DNA of 64,000 bases, from NCBI RefSeq assembly GCF_016775705.1, contig NZ_CP068760.1, positions 1,550,001-1,614,000 on the forward strand, in the 5' to 3' direction. This DNA is from Chryseobacterium cucumeris. GTDB taxonomy: Bacteria; Bacteroidota; Bacteroidia; Flavobacteriales; Weeksellaceae. The notes beneath the pieces are model-generated. The model did no database searches. It was not told where the DNA came from and worked only from the letters and a program-made list of their open reading frames with translations. Made by a program: the position numbers and the translations under genes. This document shows positions 17,232 to 26,225 of this stretch, in pieces (the stretch's first letter is position 1; each line of letters begins with the position of its first letter).

Positions 17232-17427
17232 TACCACATAGATACCACATCCGGTACTTCATGATTATGTGATAATTCACGTATAGTGTACTATTTTAAC
17301 GTATTGTTAATTTTTTATATCAAAAATTTAACCTAATATCCTTCAAAACAAGATTTAACAATGCAATGTCGGGCATACTATTTGCTATTTTACTAAAGAC
17401 CATATCACCATTTAAAATCAAAATATT

Positions 17428-17841
17428 ATGAACGTAGCAGATCTAAAAATCAAGAACTTGGTTGAGTATAAAAATCAGATTTATACCATTGCTGAGATCT
17501 TTCAAAATGTCGAACAGGCTTATTTTGTTAAAATTGAAAATGATATTCAAAGTATTTCGGTCCCGGCAACATCCATTAAACCGATTAAAATAACGGAAGA
17601 ATGGCTTGAAAAGCTCGGCTTTTCACGAACAGACAGTTCAGATCAGAGTATACGGTATGAAAGACCGGAAGCTTTTATAAAATATGATATAGACCTGAGT
17701 TCCAGAAAAATACTGGAAGGGCTGAAAATATACGGGAACGCCATAAAGTGTAAATATATCCATGAGTTTCAGAATATTTTCTCAAGCTTATTCGGAAAGG
17801 AAACTGTTTTACATTATGGTTATTTGAAAACAGAATCGTAG
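17428..17841 (+). CDS. Conserved Bacteroidota protein of unknown function
   Basis: A 137-aa cytoplasmic protein without signal peptide or membrane segments. It combines a short N-terminal beta-rich part with the motifs IKPIKITEEWLEKLGF (about 50-65) and IHEFQNIFSSLFGKE (about 112-126). This pair, usually as PIPLTEEWLLKFGF and VHQLQNLYFALTGEEL, marks a widespread protein of phage-like or accessory regions in Bacteroidota whose function I do not know. No phage genes are nearby. It is flanked by a 196-bp AT-rich upstream region and a long hairpin at 17863-17895. Confidence 0.7.
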   Translation: MNVADLKIKNLVEYKNQIYTIAEIFQNVEQAYFVKIENDIQSISVPATSIKPIKITEEWLEKLGFSRTDSSDQSIRYERPEAFIKYDIDLSSRKILEGLKIYGNAIKCKYIHEFQNIFSSLFGKETVLHYGYLKTES

Positions 17842-17862
17842 TTAAATAGTTCTTAGTTGAGG

Positions 17863-17895
17863 AAGACCACAATTTACATGATAAATTGTGGTCTT
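17863..17895. terminator. Long hairpin after the 137-aa protein gene
   Basis: A 14-bp perfect stem (AAGACCACAATTTA with TAAATTGTGGTCTT) with a 5-nt loop, starting about 20 bp after the stop codon. The T-run is weak (CTTATG), but position and stability suggest termination on the plus strand. Confidence 0.6.
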
Positions 17896-17970
17896 CTTAT
17901 GTATAATTGTTTCATCTTACTTCCGTAATTTAATATTTGCGTAAATTTGTGTCTATACGTACAAAATCTA

Positions 17971-18573
17971 ATGATGGATACAGATACAATAGTTTCACAA
18001 CTCATAGAACACTTTAGAGAAATTGTCTCTTTAAAAGATAATGATATTGACTGTATTAGTTCCAAATTAGAAATTATACAACTTAAAAAGAAAGATTATC
18101 TGCTTCGCGAAGGACAGGTTTCCAGACATATGCGTTTCATTGCACAGGGCAGCCTCTATGCGTACCATATTGATGAAAAAGGAAAAGAAAATACCACTCA
18201 GCTGGGTATTGAAAACTGGTGGGTGAATGATCTTTACAGCTATCTTAGCGAACTGCCTTCAAGAATGTTTATTCAGGCTAATGAAGATACCACCATCATA
18301 CAGATCAGTAAAAATAATCTGGAATCATTGTACAAAGAAGTTCCGGCTGTCTCAGAGTTCTGGCGTCTGAAGATGCAGAGTGCCTATGTTACGTTACAGG
18401 AAAGAACCTTTGAACATTCCCGTGTTGATGCTTATACCAAATACCGCACATTTATCACTGCTTACCGTAATATCGAACAGCGTTTTCCTCAATACATGAT
18501 CGCTTCCTACCTCGGAATCACCGTAGAATATCTGAGCTATCTGAGAAAAAAACACCTGTCTGACGTTTCTTAA
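17971..18573 (+). CDS. Crp/Fnr-family transcriptional regulator
   Basis: A 200-aa regulator of the Crp/Fnr superfamily. The N-terminal cyclic-nucleotide-binding-like domain (about 20-130) includes KKKDYLLREGQVSRHMRFIA then GSLYAYHIDEKGKENT; it lacks the FGE-x-RS cAMP phosphate cassette, so a different or no ligand is likely. The C-terminal winged helix (about 145-200) ends YLGITVEYLSYLRKKHLSDV. I use the ATG at 17971; the next codon is also ATG. A TTG-started extension to 17947 is unnecessary. A TAAATTTG box at 17942-17949 precedes it. It likely controls the downstream outer-membrane protein and DoxX genes, before which a tandem repeat occurs. Confidence 0.88.
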   Translation: MMDTDTIVSQLIEHFREIVSLKDNDIDCISSKLEIIQLKKKDYLLREGQVSRHMRFIAQGSLYAYHIDEKGKENTTQLGIENWWVNDLYSYLSELPSRMFIQANEDTTIIQISKNNLESLYKEVPAVSEFWRLKMQSAYVTLQERTFEHSRVDAYTKYRTFITAYRNIEQRFPQYMIASYLGITVEYLSYLRKKHLSDVS

Positions 18574-18584
18574 GATTTCTTAAG
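18566..18584 (+). promoter_or_regulatory. Tandem TTTCTTAAG repeat upstream of the outer-membrane protein gene
   Basis: Two exact copies of TTTCTTAAG with a period of 10 bp, one helical turn, span the stop codon of the Crp/Fnr gene. They lie about 22 bp upstream of a -7 box, the position expected for a regulator site. The Crp/Fnr protein is a candidate binder, by inference. Confidence 0.4.
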
Positions 18585-18605
18585 TTTATTCCCCTCCAGC
18601 CCGAA

Positions 18606-18613
18606 TAATTTTG
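18606..18613 (+). promoter_or_regulatory. -7 box of the outer-membrane protein / DoxX operon
   Basis: TAATTTTG is an exact match to TAnnTTTG, 25 bp before the ATG at 18639. No good TTG -33 element is seen, consistent with a need for an activator. Confidence 0.5.
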
Positions 18614-18638
18614 CTCACAGAAATTTAATGAGTGAAAT

Positions 18639-19259
18639 ATGAAGGCAAAAATTATCGCTGTAACAGTTCTTGCATCAGCTTTTCTAAATCTGAATGCACA
18701 GAAACTTTCCTATACCCCGGATCTTGTTTTAGGGCATCGCTCCTATACTTATATGCACAATATCAATTATCAGCTGAATGAACAGCTGAAACTGAACAAT
18801 CTTACCCTATTTGATACAGAATACACCAAAGATAAAGAAAACATATTCTTCATCAGAAATACGCTCTCGTATAATCTTACCAAAAGACTGAGTGCCAATG
18901 CGGCATTTGGAATGAAAAATCCCGGCGCATTTTTCAGTATTTATCTGCAATATAAAATCATTCAGTCCTCCTATTCACTTTCCTACTCTATAGGAACTAC
19001 GTATCAGAAAGGGGTTTCTCTGGAACAGTCTGTATCATTTGAATACACCCCTTATCTGACAGAAAATGTAAAGGGATATTTCAGTGTGCTCGCTATTGGA
19101 AACCTCGATGACAGCGGATATCCCAGAGGGCTGCAGTTTATCAGACTGGGCCTGAAACAGGATAAAATGATGTACGGGCTGGCTTCCAATTTCGACCAGT
19201 TTAATAATGGAAAAAAGACCCTGGAAAATATCGGGGCATTTGTAAAATATAACTTTTAA
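18639..19259 (+). CDS. Probable outer-membrane beta-barrel protein
   Basis: A 206-aa protein with a signal peptide (about 1-20, ending LNLNAQ). The mature part alternates polar and hydrophobic residues in strand-length blocks and ends in Phe (AFVKYNF), as outer-membrane barrels do. I do not recognise the family. It lies 65 bp after the Crp/Fnr gene and 14 bp before the DoxX gene, so the two structural genes are likely cotranscribed and controlled by the upstream regulator. The substrate or role is unknown; a small barrel involved in envelope stress would fit the DoxX partner, by inference. Confidence 0.65.
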   Translation: MKAKIIAVTVLASAFLNLNAQKLSYTPDLVLGHRSYTYMHNINYQLNEQLKLNNLTLFDTEYTKDKENIFFIRNTLSYNLTKRLSANAAFGMKNPGAFFSIYLQYKIIQSSYSLSYSIGTTYQKGVSLEQSVSFEYTPYLTENVKGYFSVLAIGNLDDSGYPRGLQFIRLGLKQDKMMYGLASNFDQFNNGKKTLENIGAFVKYNF

Positions 19260-19273
19260 AATAATTATAAGAA

Positions 19274-19675
19274 ATGAAAAAGAACATTGATTCAGGATTA
19301 CTTATCACCAGAATAGCAATTGCATTTCCAATGTCGGTTTATGGAATCAATAAAGTGATCCATGGAGTTGGTTTTATTGAAGATATGATGAGCATGCATA
19401 GCTTACCGTCATTCTTTGCGTATGGCGTGTTTGCAGGAGAAATTATTGCACCTCTCATGCTGATTATAGGATTTCGGGCTCGTCTAGCAGGCCTGATCTT
19501 TGCAGCCAATTGCTTCACGGCTACGATTCTTGCACAAACAGCCAATATTTTCAAGCTTAATGAATTCGGAGGCTGGGCTTTGGAACTGCTTGTCATCTAT
19601 ATGCTTGTAAGCTTAAGCTTTTTCTTTACCGGCGCAGGAAAATATGCAGTTTCAACCCAAAATAAATGGGATTAA
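19274..19675 (+). CDS. DoxX family membrane protein
   Basis: A 133-aa integral membrane protein of the DoxX family with four predicted helices (for example LLITRIAIAFPMSVYGINKV and GGWALELLVIYMLVSLSFFF). DoxX proteins occur widely and are linked to quinone or thiol oxidative stress in some bacteria; the exact reaction is not known. It is the last gene of the probable operon starting at 18639 and is followed by a hairpin terminator shared with the convergent DUF1062 gene. Confidence 0.88.
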   Translation: MKKNIDSGLLITRIAIAFPMSVYGINKVIHGVGFIEDMMSMHSLPSFFAYGVFAGEIIAPLMLIIGFRARLAGLIFAANCFTATILAQTANIFKLNEFGGWALELLVIYMLVSLSFFFTGAGKYAVSTQNKWD

Positions 19676-19710
19676 TCCAAATGAAATACATAAAGTAAAC
19701 TCAATAAAAT

Positions 19711-19740
19711 GCCTCCCGATCAACAACCGGAAGGCTTTTA
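19711..19740. terminator. Terminator between convergent DoxX and DUF1062 genes
   Basis: GCCT-c-CCG pairs with CGG-a-AGGC around a loop of about 9 nt, followed by TTTTAT on the plus strand; the A-rich left flank would serve the minus strand. Confidence 0.6.
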
Positions 19741-19754
19741 TAATGATTGATCAT

Positions 19755-20390
19755 TTACTGTGTTGAGAAAAAATTCTCTTTTCCGATAAGATAAATATTG
19801 ATCAGCTCCTGCCTGTTGATATCAACAATATCTCCATTCTTGAACTTATATTTCTTTTGAAGAGGCTTCTCATTAAAGTAAACCTTACCTGAAGCAAGCA
19901 AGAGGTTCAGTTTAGATGATGAAAGCCCTAAACATGTCCGGATTACTGTTGAGACTCTCATATTAAAATCAAAAGAAGACTGTATTTGAAAAGAAATGAA
20001 CTCATCTTCCCTATTCATAAGATCTTCTACAGGAAAATTTGGGTATAGAATTTCATATTCCACACTTTCCCAGTCGGCTTCCACATTATTTTTTCTTCTT
20101 ATTTCCTGTGAGAAAGCGTATTGCCAGGCAGTTTCGGCATGGTTTTCTGAGAATTTACGGAATATTTCTTTACTGATTGATTCTGTTCTGATTCTTGAAA
20201 ATACGGTCATATTATAGGTATTGCTGCATTTTACACACCGGTAAATCAGCCATATATCAATATTCTTTTTCTGGGCATTCAGTCTGAATTTATCACTGCA
20301 TTGAAATCTGTCGCTGCTACATTGATTGCATTTCTTTTTGAGTAAGGGAGTATTTTTCGCTTTTACCTCCCAGATATATTGGGTATTCAT
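19755..20390 (-). CDS. DUF1062 domain-containing protein
   Basis: A 211-aa protein of the DUF1062 family. Near the N-terminus two CxxC pairs (KKCNQCSSDRFQCS and YRCVKCSNTY) suggest a zinc ribbon. A C-terminal segment (about 145-205), LGLSSSKLNLLLASGKVYFN then KYKFKNGDIVDINRQ, looks like an S4-type RNA-binding fold. This combination suggests nucleic-acid or RNA contact, but no function is established. The gene stands alone, convergent with DoxX, and its upstream region is shared with the divergent aldehyde dehydrogenase gene. Confidence 0.8.
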   Translation of the reverse strand: MNTQYIWEVKAKNTPLLKKKCNQCSSDRFQCSDKFRLNAQKKNIDIWLIYRCVKCSNTYNMTVFSRIRTESISKEIFRKFSENHAETAWQYAFSQEIRRKNNVEADWESVEYEILYPNFPVEDLMNREDEFISFQIQSSFDFNMRVSTVIRTCLGLSSSKLNLLLASGKVYFNEKPLQKKYKFKNGDIVDINRQELINIYLIGKENFFSTQ

Positions 20391-20885
20391 TACTTATAAT
20401 CGTGCTTAATATTCTTTTTGGATTTTTTCCATATTATTCACGCATTACAGAAAGGTATACCTCTGTAGTATAATTCAAAGATGAGGTAAGCTATAGTTTC
20501 TCTATGTAGTAAAGTTTTGATCAATAGCATTGGTCAAAGCCGGAATAGCAGAGATAAAGTCACCTTTAACAGTGAATACGACAAATAATAGGATGAAATA
20601 AAAACCTGTTCGGGCAGAATTACCCAAACGAAAGAACGATCAGCCTGTGGTTACTGAGACTGATACTAAGCGAAAATAAGTTTAAGAGTTGTTCTCAAAA
20701 CGTTTTATTTACTTGGTTATGATAAAAGTAGTCAATTTTATTGGAGAACGGAACTTTTTACGGATAAATTCAAAAATAAAATGAACAAGCTTTACAATGG
20801 ACCATACAACAAAGAAAAATTGAGCTTTACAACAAACCTCTCTTTTTCGTTTCTGCCGAAATTTGTGGTATTAAAATCATCAAAA
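20391..20885. other. Shared upstream region of DUF1062 and aldehyde dehydrogenase genes
   Basis: About 495 bp between divergent genes if the aldehyde dehydrogenase starts at 20886. It contains the 10-bp palindrome AGGTATACCT near 20453, a possible regulator site, and no clear promoter pair. The last 105 bp are an open extension of the dehydrogenase frame that I do not count as coding. Confidence 0.45.
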
Positions 20886-22301
20886 ATGAATCAGATTAAT
20901 AAAATTTACATCAACGGCGAATTTGTTACGCCAAGAGGAACAGAAACTTTTGATCTTATCAATCCCGTTACTAACCAAAAAACCGGAGAAGTGGTTCTGG
21001 GAAATGAAGAAGATACCAGAATGGCCATTGCAGCAGCAAAGAAAGCTTTTACAACTTTTTCAAAAACAACAAAGGAAGAAAGGATCCATTTTCTCAGAAA
21101 ACTGCACGATGCTGTAAGCAAAAGAGAAGATGAGTTGGTTGCTGTTATGGTGAATGAATATGGAGGAACTTTACAGTTCAGCAGAATGAGTGTCCAAAAT
21201 GCAGTCTCTGCCTTTACAGCCACCATCAATACTTTGGAATCTTATGATTTCGAAAGAACGGTGGGACATTCCAAAGTACGTTTTGAATCTTTAGGTGTAG
21301 TTGGAATCATTACCCCATGGAATGCCAGCAATAGCTTTATCTGTAATAAACTTGCCACTGCCATTGCTGCCGGGTGTACCGCTGTTATCAAACCCAGCGA
21401 AATGAGTGCGGCACAAACCCAGCTGCTTACTGAATGTTTCCACGAAGCCGGCCTTCCGGAAGGAGTTTTCAATATCGTCAACGGATTAGGAAATGTAGTT
21501 GGAAATGAAATTACTCAGCATCCTGATATCGCAAAAATCTCTTTCACCGGATCTACACTTACAGGAAAAGCGATTGCCAAAGGAGCTGTAGACACCATGA
21601 AAAGGGTAACCCTGGAACTTGGAGGGAAGTCTCCTAATATCATTCTTGAAGATGCCGATTTTGAAAAAGCAATTCCTATGGCTGTTTTCGGGGCTTATAT
21701 GAATAATGGTCAGGCCTGCATCGCCCCTACCCGATTATTGGTTCCGCAAAACAGACTGGAGGAGGTAAATGAACTGGCTAAAAAAGCAGCCGGACAGGTA
21801 AAAGTAGGAAATCCTGCTGAAGAAGATACTCTTGTAGGACCTATGGTGAGTGTAAAACAATTTGAAAGAGTACAAAGTTATATCCGTCTGGGACAGGAAG
21901 AAGGAGCCGTTCTGCTTGCAGGTGGTGAAGGAAAACCGGAAGGTCTTGAAAGCGGTAATTTTGTAAAAGCAACCATCTTTACCAATGTCCGTAATGATAT
22001 GCGTATCGCGCAGGAAGAGATTTTCGGGCCTGTACTGTCTATTATTCCTTATGCTGATGAGGAAGAAGCAATTGCCATTGCCAATGACACTACTTATGGT
22101 CTTGCTGCTTATATCAGTTCTGATAATCATGAACATGCGGAACGTGTAGCTGCACAGATTGATGCCGGAAGAATCTGTATTAACGGGTTTGCCCACGATC
22201 CATACGCTCCTTTCGGTGGTTTCAAGCAAAGCGGTATTGGGCGTGAGTTTGGTGTATTCGGACTGGAAGCTTACCTGGAACCCAAAACGATTCTGGCTTA
22301 A
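20886..22301 (+). CDS. NAD(P)-dependent aldehyde dehydrogenase
   Basis: A 471-aa cytoplasmic enzyme oxidising an aldehyde to the carboxylate. It shows the oxyanion Asn in TPWNASN, the general-base Glu in LELGGKSPN, the nucleophile Cys in NNGQACIAPTR and the EEIFGPVLS motif, all family hallmarks. The in-frame ATG at 20781 would add 35 residues unlike the family; the ATG at 20886 gives the standard start MNQINKIYINGEFV. It is followed 115 bp later by an AraC-type regulator on the same strand that may control it. The substrate is not identifiable from sequence. Confidence 0.92.
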   Translation: MNQINKIYINGEFVTPRGTETFDLINPVTNQKTGEVVLGNEEDTRMAIAAAKKAFTTFSKTTKEERIHFLRKLHDAVSKREDELVAVMVNEYGGTLQFSRMSVQNAVSAFTATINTLESYDFERTVGHSKVRFESLGVVGIITPWNASNSFICNKLATAIAAGCTAVIKPSEMSAAQTQLLTECFHEAGLPEGVFNIVNGLGNVVGNEITQHPDIAKISFTGSTLTGKAIAKGAVDTMKRVTLELGGKSPNIILEDADFEKAIPMAVFGAYMNNGQACIAPTRLLVPQNRLEEVNELAKKAAGQVKVGNPAEEDTLVGPMVSVKQFERVQSYIRLGQEEGAVLLAGGEGKPEGLESGNFVKATIFTNVRNDMRIAQEEIFGPVLSIIPYADEEEAIAIANDTTYGLAAYISSDNHEHAERVAAQIDAGRICINGFAHDPYAPFGGFKQSGIGREFGVFGLEAYLEPKTILA

Positions 22302-22416
22302 TATGATCTCTTCACAGCAAAAATATTCTCAGCATTGCTTTGCTGTGGAGATTCTATGATCCTGAAAAGTTTTGTAAGTTTGAATAAGAATTGATCAAGA
22401 AACAACTATCTGAGCT

Positions 22417-23214
22417 ATGAGCGAAAATAATATTCCTTTTCCCATCAATTACTCCTGTCATTTTTCAGAATTCAGGGAAGGAGAACAGTTTGCCCGGATT
22501 CACAGCCTCGGCCTGGTGCTTTCCGGGGAAATGGAACTTAATGATGGCATCACAAAAACGATATTTAAAGAAGGAGAACTCTATTCTGCCAGAAAAAACC
22601 ATTTATTAAAATTTGCAAAATATCCACCCAAAAACGGGGAAATCAGAACTATATCCATCTATTTTGACGATGCCATGCTTCATGATTTCAGCCGAGAATA
22701 TGGGTATCAGGCAGAAAAAAAGGACAATGTTCAGGCCTATATAAAACCAGAGCAAAAGGCATTACATTCTTTTATGTACTCATTATTACCGTATGAAGAT
22801 CTTCCTGCTTCCGAAGAAATCTTGAGGCTTAAACAAAAAGAAGCTCTCCTTTTACTGTTGAATTACGATCCGGATCTTAAGGATATTCTGTTTGATTTTT
22901 CCGAGCCTTATAAAATAGATATTGAAGCTTTTATGAATAAAAACTTTCACTTCAATGTTAATGTAGAGCGTTTTGCTTATTTAACGGGGCGCAGTTTATC
23001 TGCATTTAAAAGGGATTTTCAAAAGATATTCGGAATTCCGCCAAGACAATGGCTTCAGCTTCGAAGATTAAAGGAAGCCCATTTTCTGCTAAGCCAAAAA
23101 GGAAAGTCCGTTTCTGATATTTATTTAGATCTTGGATTTGAAAATTTATCCCATTTCTCATTTGCCTTTAAAAAACAATTCGGCTATCCGCCAAGTGCTT
23201 TACAGGCAAAATAA
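22417..23214 (+). CDS. AraC-family transcriptional regulator
   Basis: A 265-aa regulator with an N-terminal cupin-like sensor (about 15-130; for example GLVLSGEMELNDG) and a C-terminal AraC domain (about 165-262): FAYLTGRSLSAFKRDFQKIF then LGFENLSHFSFAFKKQFGYP. The effector is unknown. It lies 115 bp after the aldehyde dehydrogenase gene on the same strand, so an aldehyde or related metabolite is a reasonable guess. The upstream interval is AT-rich without a clear promoter pair. A hairpin at 23297-23329 separates it from the convergent metE. Confidence 0.88.
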   Translation: MSENNIPFPINYSCHFSEFREGEQFARIHSLGLVLSGEMELNDGITKTIFKEGELYSARKNHLLKFAKYPPKNGEIRTISIYFDDAMLHDFSREYGYQAEKKDNVQAYIKPEQKALHSFMYSLLPYEDLPASEEILRLKQKEALLLLLNYDPDLKDILFDFSEPYKIDIEAFMNKNFHFNVNVERFAYLTGRSLSAFKRDFQKIFGIPPRQWLQLRRLKEAHFLLSQKGKSVSDIYLDLGFENLSHFSFAFKKQFGYPPSALQAK

Positions 23215-23296
23215 CTTAGATTTTGAACCATTAAGATCCTATCAGAACGATTTTCAACTACTTTATTCTTCAAAAATTTTAATAGTTTAAAAATAA

Positions 23297-23329
23297 CAGA
23301 TCGTGCCATGAAAATCATAACACGATCTG
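23297..23329 (-). terminator. Terminator of metE
   Basis: CAGATCGTG and CACGATCTG form a perfect 9-bp stem with a 15-nt loop; on the minus strand a TTATTTTT tract follows. It lies about 32 bp beyond the metE stop. Confidence 0.7.
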
Positions 23330-23360
23330 AATAATTGAATCTAATTATTGTAAAAGTTTT

Positions 23361-25664
23361 CTAAAGTGCATATTCTACAGAAGCTTCTTTGGCAGCAGCC
23401 ACCATTGCGATTAAAGCTTTTTCGGTTTCTTCCCAGTGTCTTGTCTTCAGTCCGCAATCAGGATTTACCCAGAGCTGATTGGCAGGAATGACATTCTGAG
23501 CCTTTCTCAGCAGTTCAGTCATTTCTTCTTTCGATGGTACTCTTGGTGAGTGAATATCGTATATTCCCGGACCAATTTCATTCGGATATTTGAAATCGGC
23601 GAAAGCATTCAGCAGCTCCATCTGAGAACGTGAACATTCTATCGTAATGACATCGGCATCCATATCAGCAATATTTTCAATAATATCGTTAAATTCAGAA
23701 TAACACATATGCGTATGGATTTGAGTGGCATCTTCTACTCCGCTTGCTGAAATTCTGAAAGCTTCTACGGCCCATTTCAAATAGTTCTGCCAATCTGTTT
23801 TTCTTAATGGAAGACCTTCTCTTATGGCAGGCTCATCAATCTGAATAATTCTGATTCCTGCTTTTTCCAGATCCACTACCTCGTCACGAATTGCCAAAGC
23901 AATCTGCTTACAAGTTTCTGAACGAGGCTGATCATCACGTACAAAAGACCACTGTAAAATGGTAACCGGACCTGTCAACATTCCTTTTACCCATTTTTCA
24001 GTCTGAGATTGGGCATATTGAGACCAGTACACCGTCATCGGTGTTGGGCGGGAAACATCACCGAAGATCACAGGAGGTTTCACACAACGGCTTCCGTAGC
24101 TTTGTACCCAACCGTTTCGGGTGAATACAAATCCTTCCAGCTGTTCTCCGAAGTATTCCACCATGTCGTTACGCTCAAATTCTCCGTGAACCAATACATC
24201 AATTCCGATGTCTTCCTGCCAGCGGATTGTTCTTTGCGTTTCCTCTTTCAGTAAGGTATCATATTGTTCTGCTGTCAGTTCTCCTTTTTTGAATTTGGCT
24301 CTCCAGCTTCTCACTTCTGAGGTTTGCGGGAATGATCCGATCGTAGTGGTTGGGAACAAAGGAAGCTGCAATACTTCCTGTTGCTCTTTTTTACGGATTT
24401 TGAAGGTGTTTATTCTCTGAGCATCTTTTTCAGTAACAGCATTGGCTCTTTGCTTCACTTCTTTATTATGGATAAGAGAAGAAGTTCTTCTGCTTTCAAT
24501 TGCTTTTTTATTTTCTTCAAATGCTTCAAAAATCTGTTCATTTTCCGTTCCGGAAGCCAGTTGTTTAAGCGTTACGACTTCCTTTACTTTTTGTTTTGCA
24601 AAAGCCAGCCAGTTTTTAATTTCCGGGTTAAGACTGGTTTCAAAATCCAGGTCACAGGGTGAATGAAGCAATGAACATGATGGTGCAATGAAAATTCTTT
24701 CAGATCCTAGTTTTTCAACCGCTTTACTGATAAAAGACAGCGACTTTTCGTAATCATTTTTCCAGATATTTCTACCGTCAACAACTCCTAATGAAAGGCT
24801 TACACTTTCAGGAATGCTATTCAGAATATCATCCAGCTGCTCAGGACTTCTAACCAGATCAACATGCAATGTATTGACAGGAAGTGAAACGGCAAGTGAA
24901 GTATTGTCTTTTAATCCGTCAAAATAAGTGGCAACGATAAATTTCAGTTTCGGAAAACGTTTTCTGATTTCGGCATACACAGAAAGATACGTTTCTTTGG
25001 CTTTCTCATTTAAATCCAGGGCCAGAAAAGGTTCATCAAACTGAATCCATTCCGCACCCTGATCCTGAAGTTTGGTTAAAATCTCGATATAGACTGGAAG
25101 AAGATTTACTGCCAAATCCAGCTTATCAAATCCCTCTTCTTTTTCTTTTCCTAATAACAGATAAGAAACCAGTCCGATAATCATCGGTTTTGCATTGATT
25201 CCCGCTTGTTTTGCTCCGGCAAATTCATTGAAAATCTTATCTGAACTGAGCTTAAACTGTTGATTTTTATAAAATTCCGGAACGATGTAGTGATAGTTGG
25301 TATCGAACCACTTGGTCATTTCCATGGCAGTGATATCCAATCCGTCTTTCTGATATCCTCTTGCCATTGCAAAATAAAGATCCAGCTCAGTATTGTTTTT
25401 TTTAAGCACCACTTCATGATACCGTGTTGGAATAGCACCTACGACAAGGCTCATATCCAATACCTGATCATAGTATGAAAAATCATTACACGGGATAAGG
25501 TCTATCCCTGCTTCTTTCTGGATATTCCAGTTTTGGTTACAGATAGTTCTTCCGGTATTCAGAAGTTCTTCCAAAAGGATTTTACCTGACCAGTACTGCT
25601 CGCAGGCTTTTTTGAGTTCTCTTTTGCTACCAATACGCGGATAGCCAAGAATGTGAGTTTGCAT
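23361..25664 (-). CDS. metE: Cobalamin-independent methionine synthase
   Basis: Transfers a methyl group from 5-methyltetrahydropteroyl-triglutamate to homocysteine, the last step of methionine synthesis, in the cytoplasm. At 767 aa it has the full length of MetE with duplicated barrels: the N-terminal barrel starts MQTHILGYPRIGSKRELKKA, and the catalytic C-terminal barrel carries the zinc ligands HTHMC (about 648-652), the Glu in ITIECSRS and the Cys in NPDCG (about 732). The start is the ATG at 25664. A cobalamin riboswitch lies about 200 bp upstream, so expression should fall when B12 is available; that implies a MetH elsewhere in the genome or uptake of B12. Confidence 0.97.
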   Translation of the reverse strand: MQTHILGYPRIGSKRELKKACEQYWSGKILLEELLNTGRTICNQNWNIQKEAGIDLIPCNDFSYYDQVLDMSLVVGAIPTRYHEVVLKKNNTELDLYFAMARGYQKDGLDITAMEMTKWFDTNYHYIVPEFYKNQQFKLSSDKIFNEFAGAKQAGINAKPMIIGLVSYLLLGKEKEEGFDKLDLAVNLLPVYIEILTKLQDQGAEWIQFDEPFLALDLNEKAKETYLSVYAEIRKRFPKLKFIVATYFDGLKDNTSLAVSLPVNTLHVDLVRSPEQLDDILNSIPESVSLSLGVVDGRNIWKNDYEKSLSFISKAVEKLGSERIFIAPSCSLLHSPCDLDFETSLNPEIKNWLAFAKQKVKEVVTLKQLASGTENEQIFEAFEENKKAIESRRTSSLIHNKEVKQRANAVTEKDAQRINTFKIRKKEQQEVLQLPLFPTTTIGSFPQTSEVRSWRAKFKKGELTAEQYDTLLKEETQRTIRWQEDIGIDVLVHGEFERNDMVEYFGEQLEGFVFTRNGWVQSYGSRCVKPPVIFGDVSRPTPMTVYWSQYAQSQTEKWVKGMLTGPVTILQWSFVRDDQPRSETCKQIALAIRDEVVDLEKAGIRIIQIDEPAIREGLPLRKTDWQNYLKWAVEAFRISASGVEDATQIHTHMCYSEFNDIIENIADMDADVITIECSRSQMELLNAFADFKYPNEIGPGIYDIHSPRVPSKEEMTELLRKAQNVIPANQLWVNPDCGLKTRHWEETEKALIAMVAAAKEASVEYAL

Positions 25665-25860
25665 TTTTTTAAACTTTTTAATTAAACTTATTGGGAAAGT
25701 TCTTTAAAAGGCTTCGTAATATTTTATCGGAAGAATTTTCAGGAAAGTCATGACATGGCAGACAGCGTAATTTCCTTTACAAAGGAAAATACTCGAATCT
25801 GATATATCATCTATATGACCCCAAAGCTTCAGACCGCGAAAGCATTGTCAATTCAGTAAA
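25665..25860 (-). promoter_or_regulatory. metE leader between riboswitch and start codon
   Basis: About 195 bp of untranslated leader. It contains an 8-bp perfect hairpin at 25771-25788 (TTTCCTTT with AAAGGAAA, 2-nt loop) that may form part of the expression platform. No classic T-run terminator follows it, so control could act on translation or by another terminator form. Confidence 0.4.
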
Positions 25861-26020
25861 GGCAGGTCTCCTGACTTGTAACAGTTTCCGTCATCCTTCC
25901 CGCTTTTGGCAGTGGAGCTGCAAGGACAAAAACTTTTGGTGTGTTTACTTACAGTTGCGCGACAGCTCGTGATTTTCACACGATTCCCTATTAATCTACC
26001 TTAAGTAAAACCTTTCCTGT
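25861..26020 (-). ncRNA. Cobalamin riboswitch upstream of metE
   Basis: On the minus strand the B12 box AAGTCAGGAGACCTGCC (25861-25877) is a near-exact match to the conserved box. Upstream, in the right order, are GGGAATCGTGTGAAAATCAC, the GCGCAACTGTAAGT core near 25945-25960, CCACTGC near 25913 and CGGGAAGG near 25900. This order and spacing identify a cobalamin riboswitch with confidence. Binding of adenosyl- or other cobalamin should reduce metE expression, so the B12-independent enzyme is made only when B12 is scarce. The 5' limit is approximate. Confidence 0.93.
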
Positions 26021-26185
26021 TTGATGAAGTATCTGTAAAGAACTATACTTTTACCTTTAACAAAGGTTGTCAGTAAAAGCTTTTAATTTTGTGTAAAATT
26101 AGTAATACAGAATAAAACCACAATTGAAAACAAATAATTAAGCAAATTAAACTTAAAAAAGTAAAAATAAAAGCATATAATTCTG

Positions 26186-26193
26186 TACATTTG
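26186..26193 (+). promoter_or_regulatory. -7 box of the Lrp/AsnC-type gene
   Basis: TACATTTG matches TAnnTTTG exactly, 33 bp before the GTG start at 26226. No clear -33 element is present. Confidence 0.45.
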
Positions 26194-26225
26194 ACTGTTT
26201 TAATTAATTAAAAGAATAATATTCT

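Noticed and set aside
20781..20885. N-terminal extension of the aldehyde dehydrogenase
   Set aside because: Adds 35 residues absent from the family; ATG at 20886 gives the standard start.
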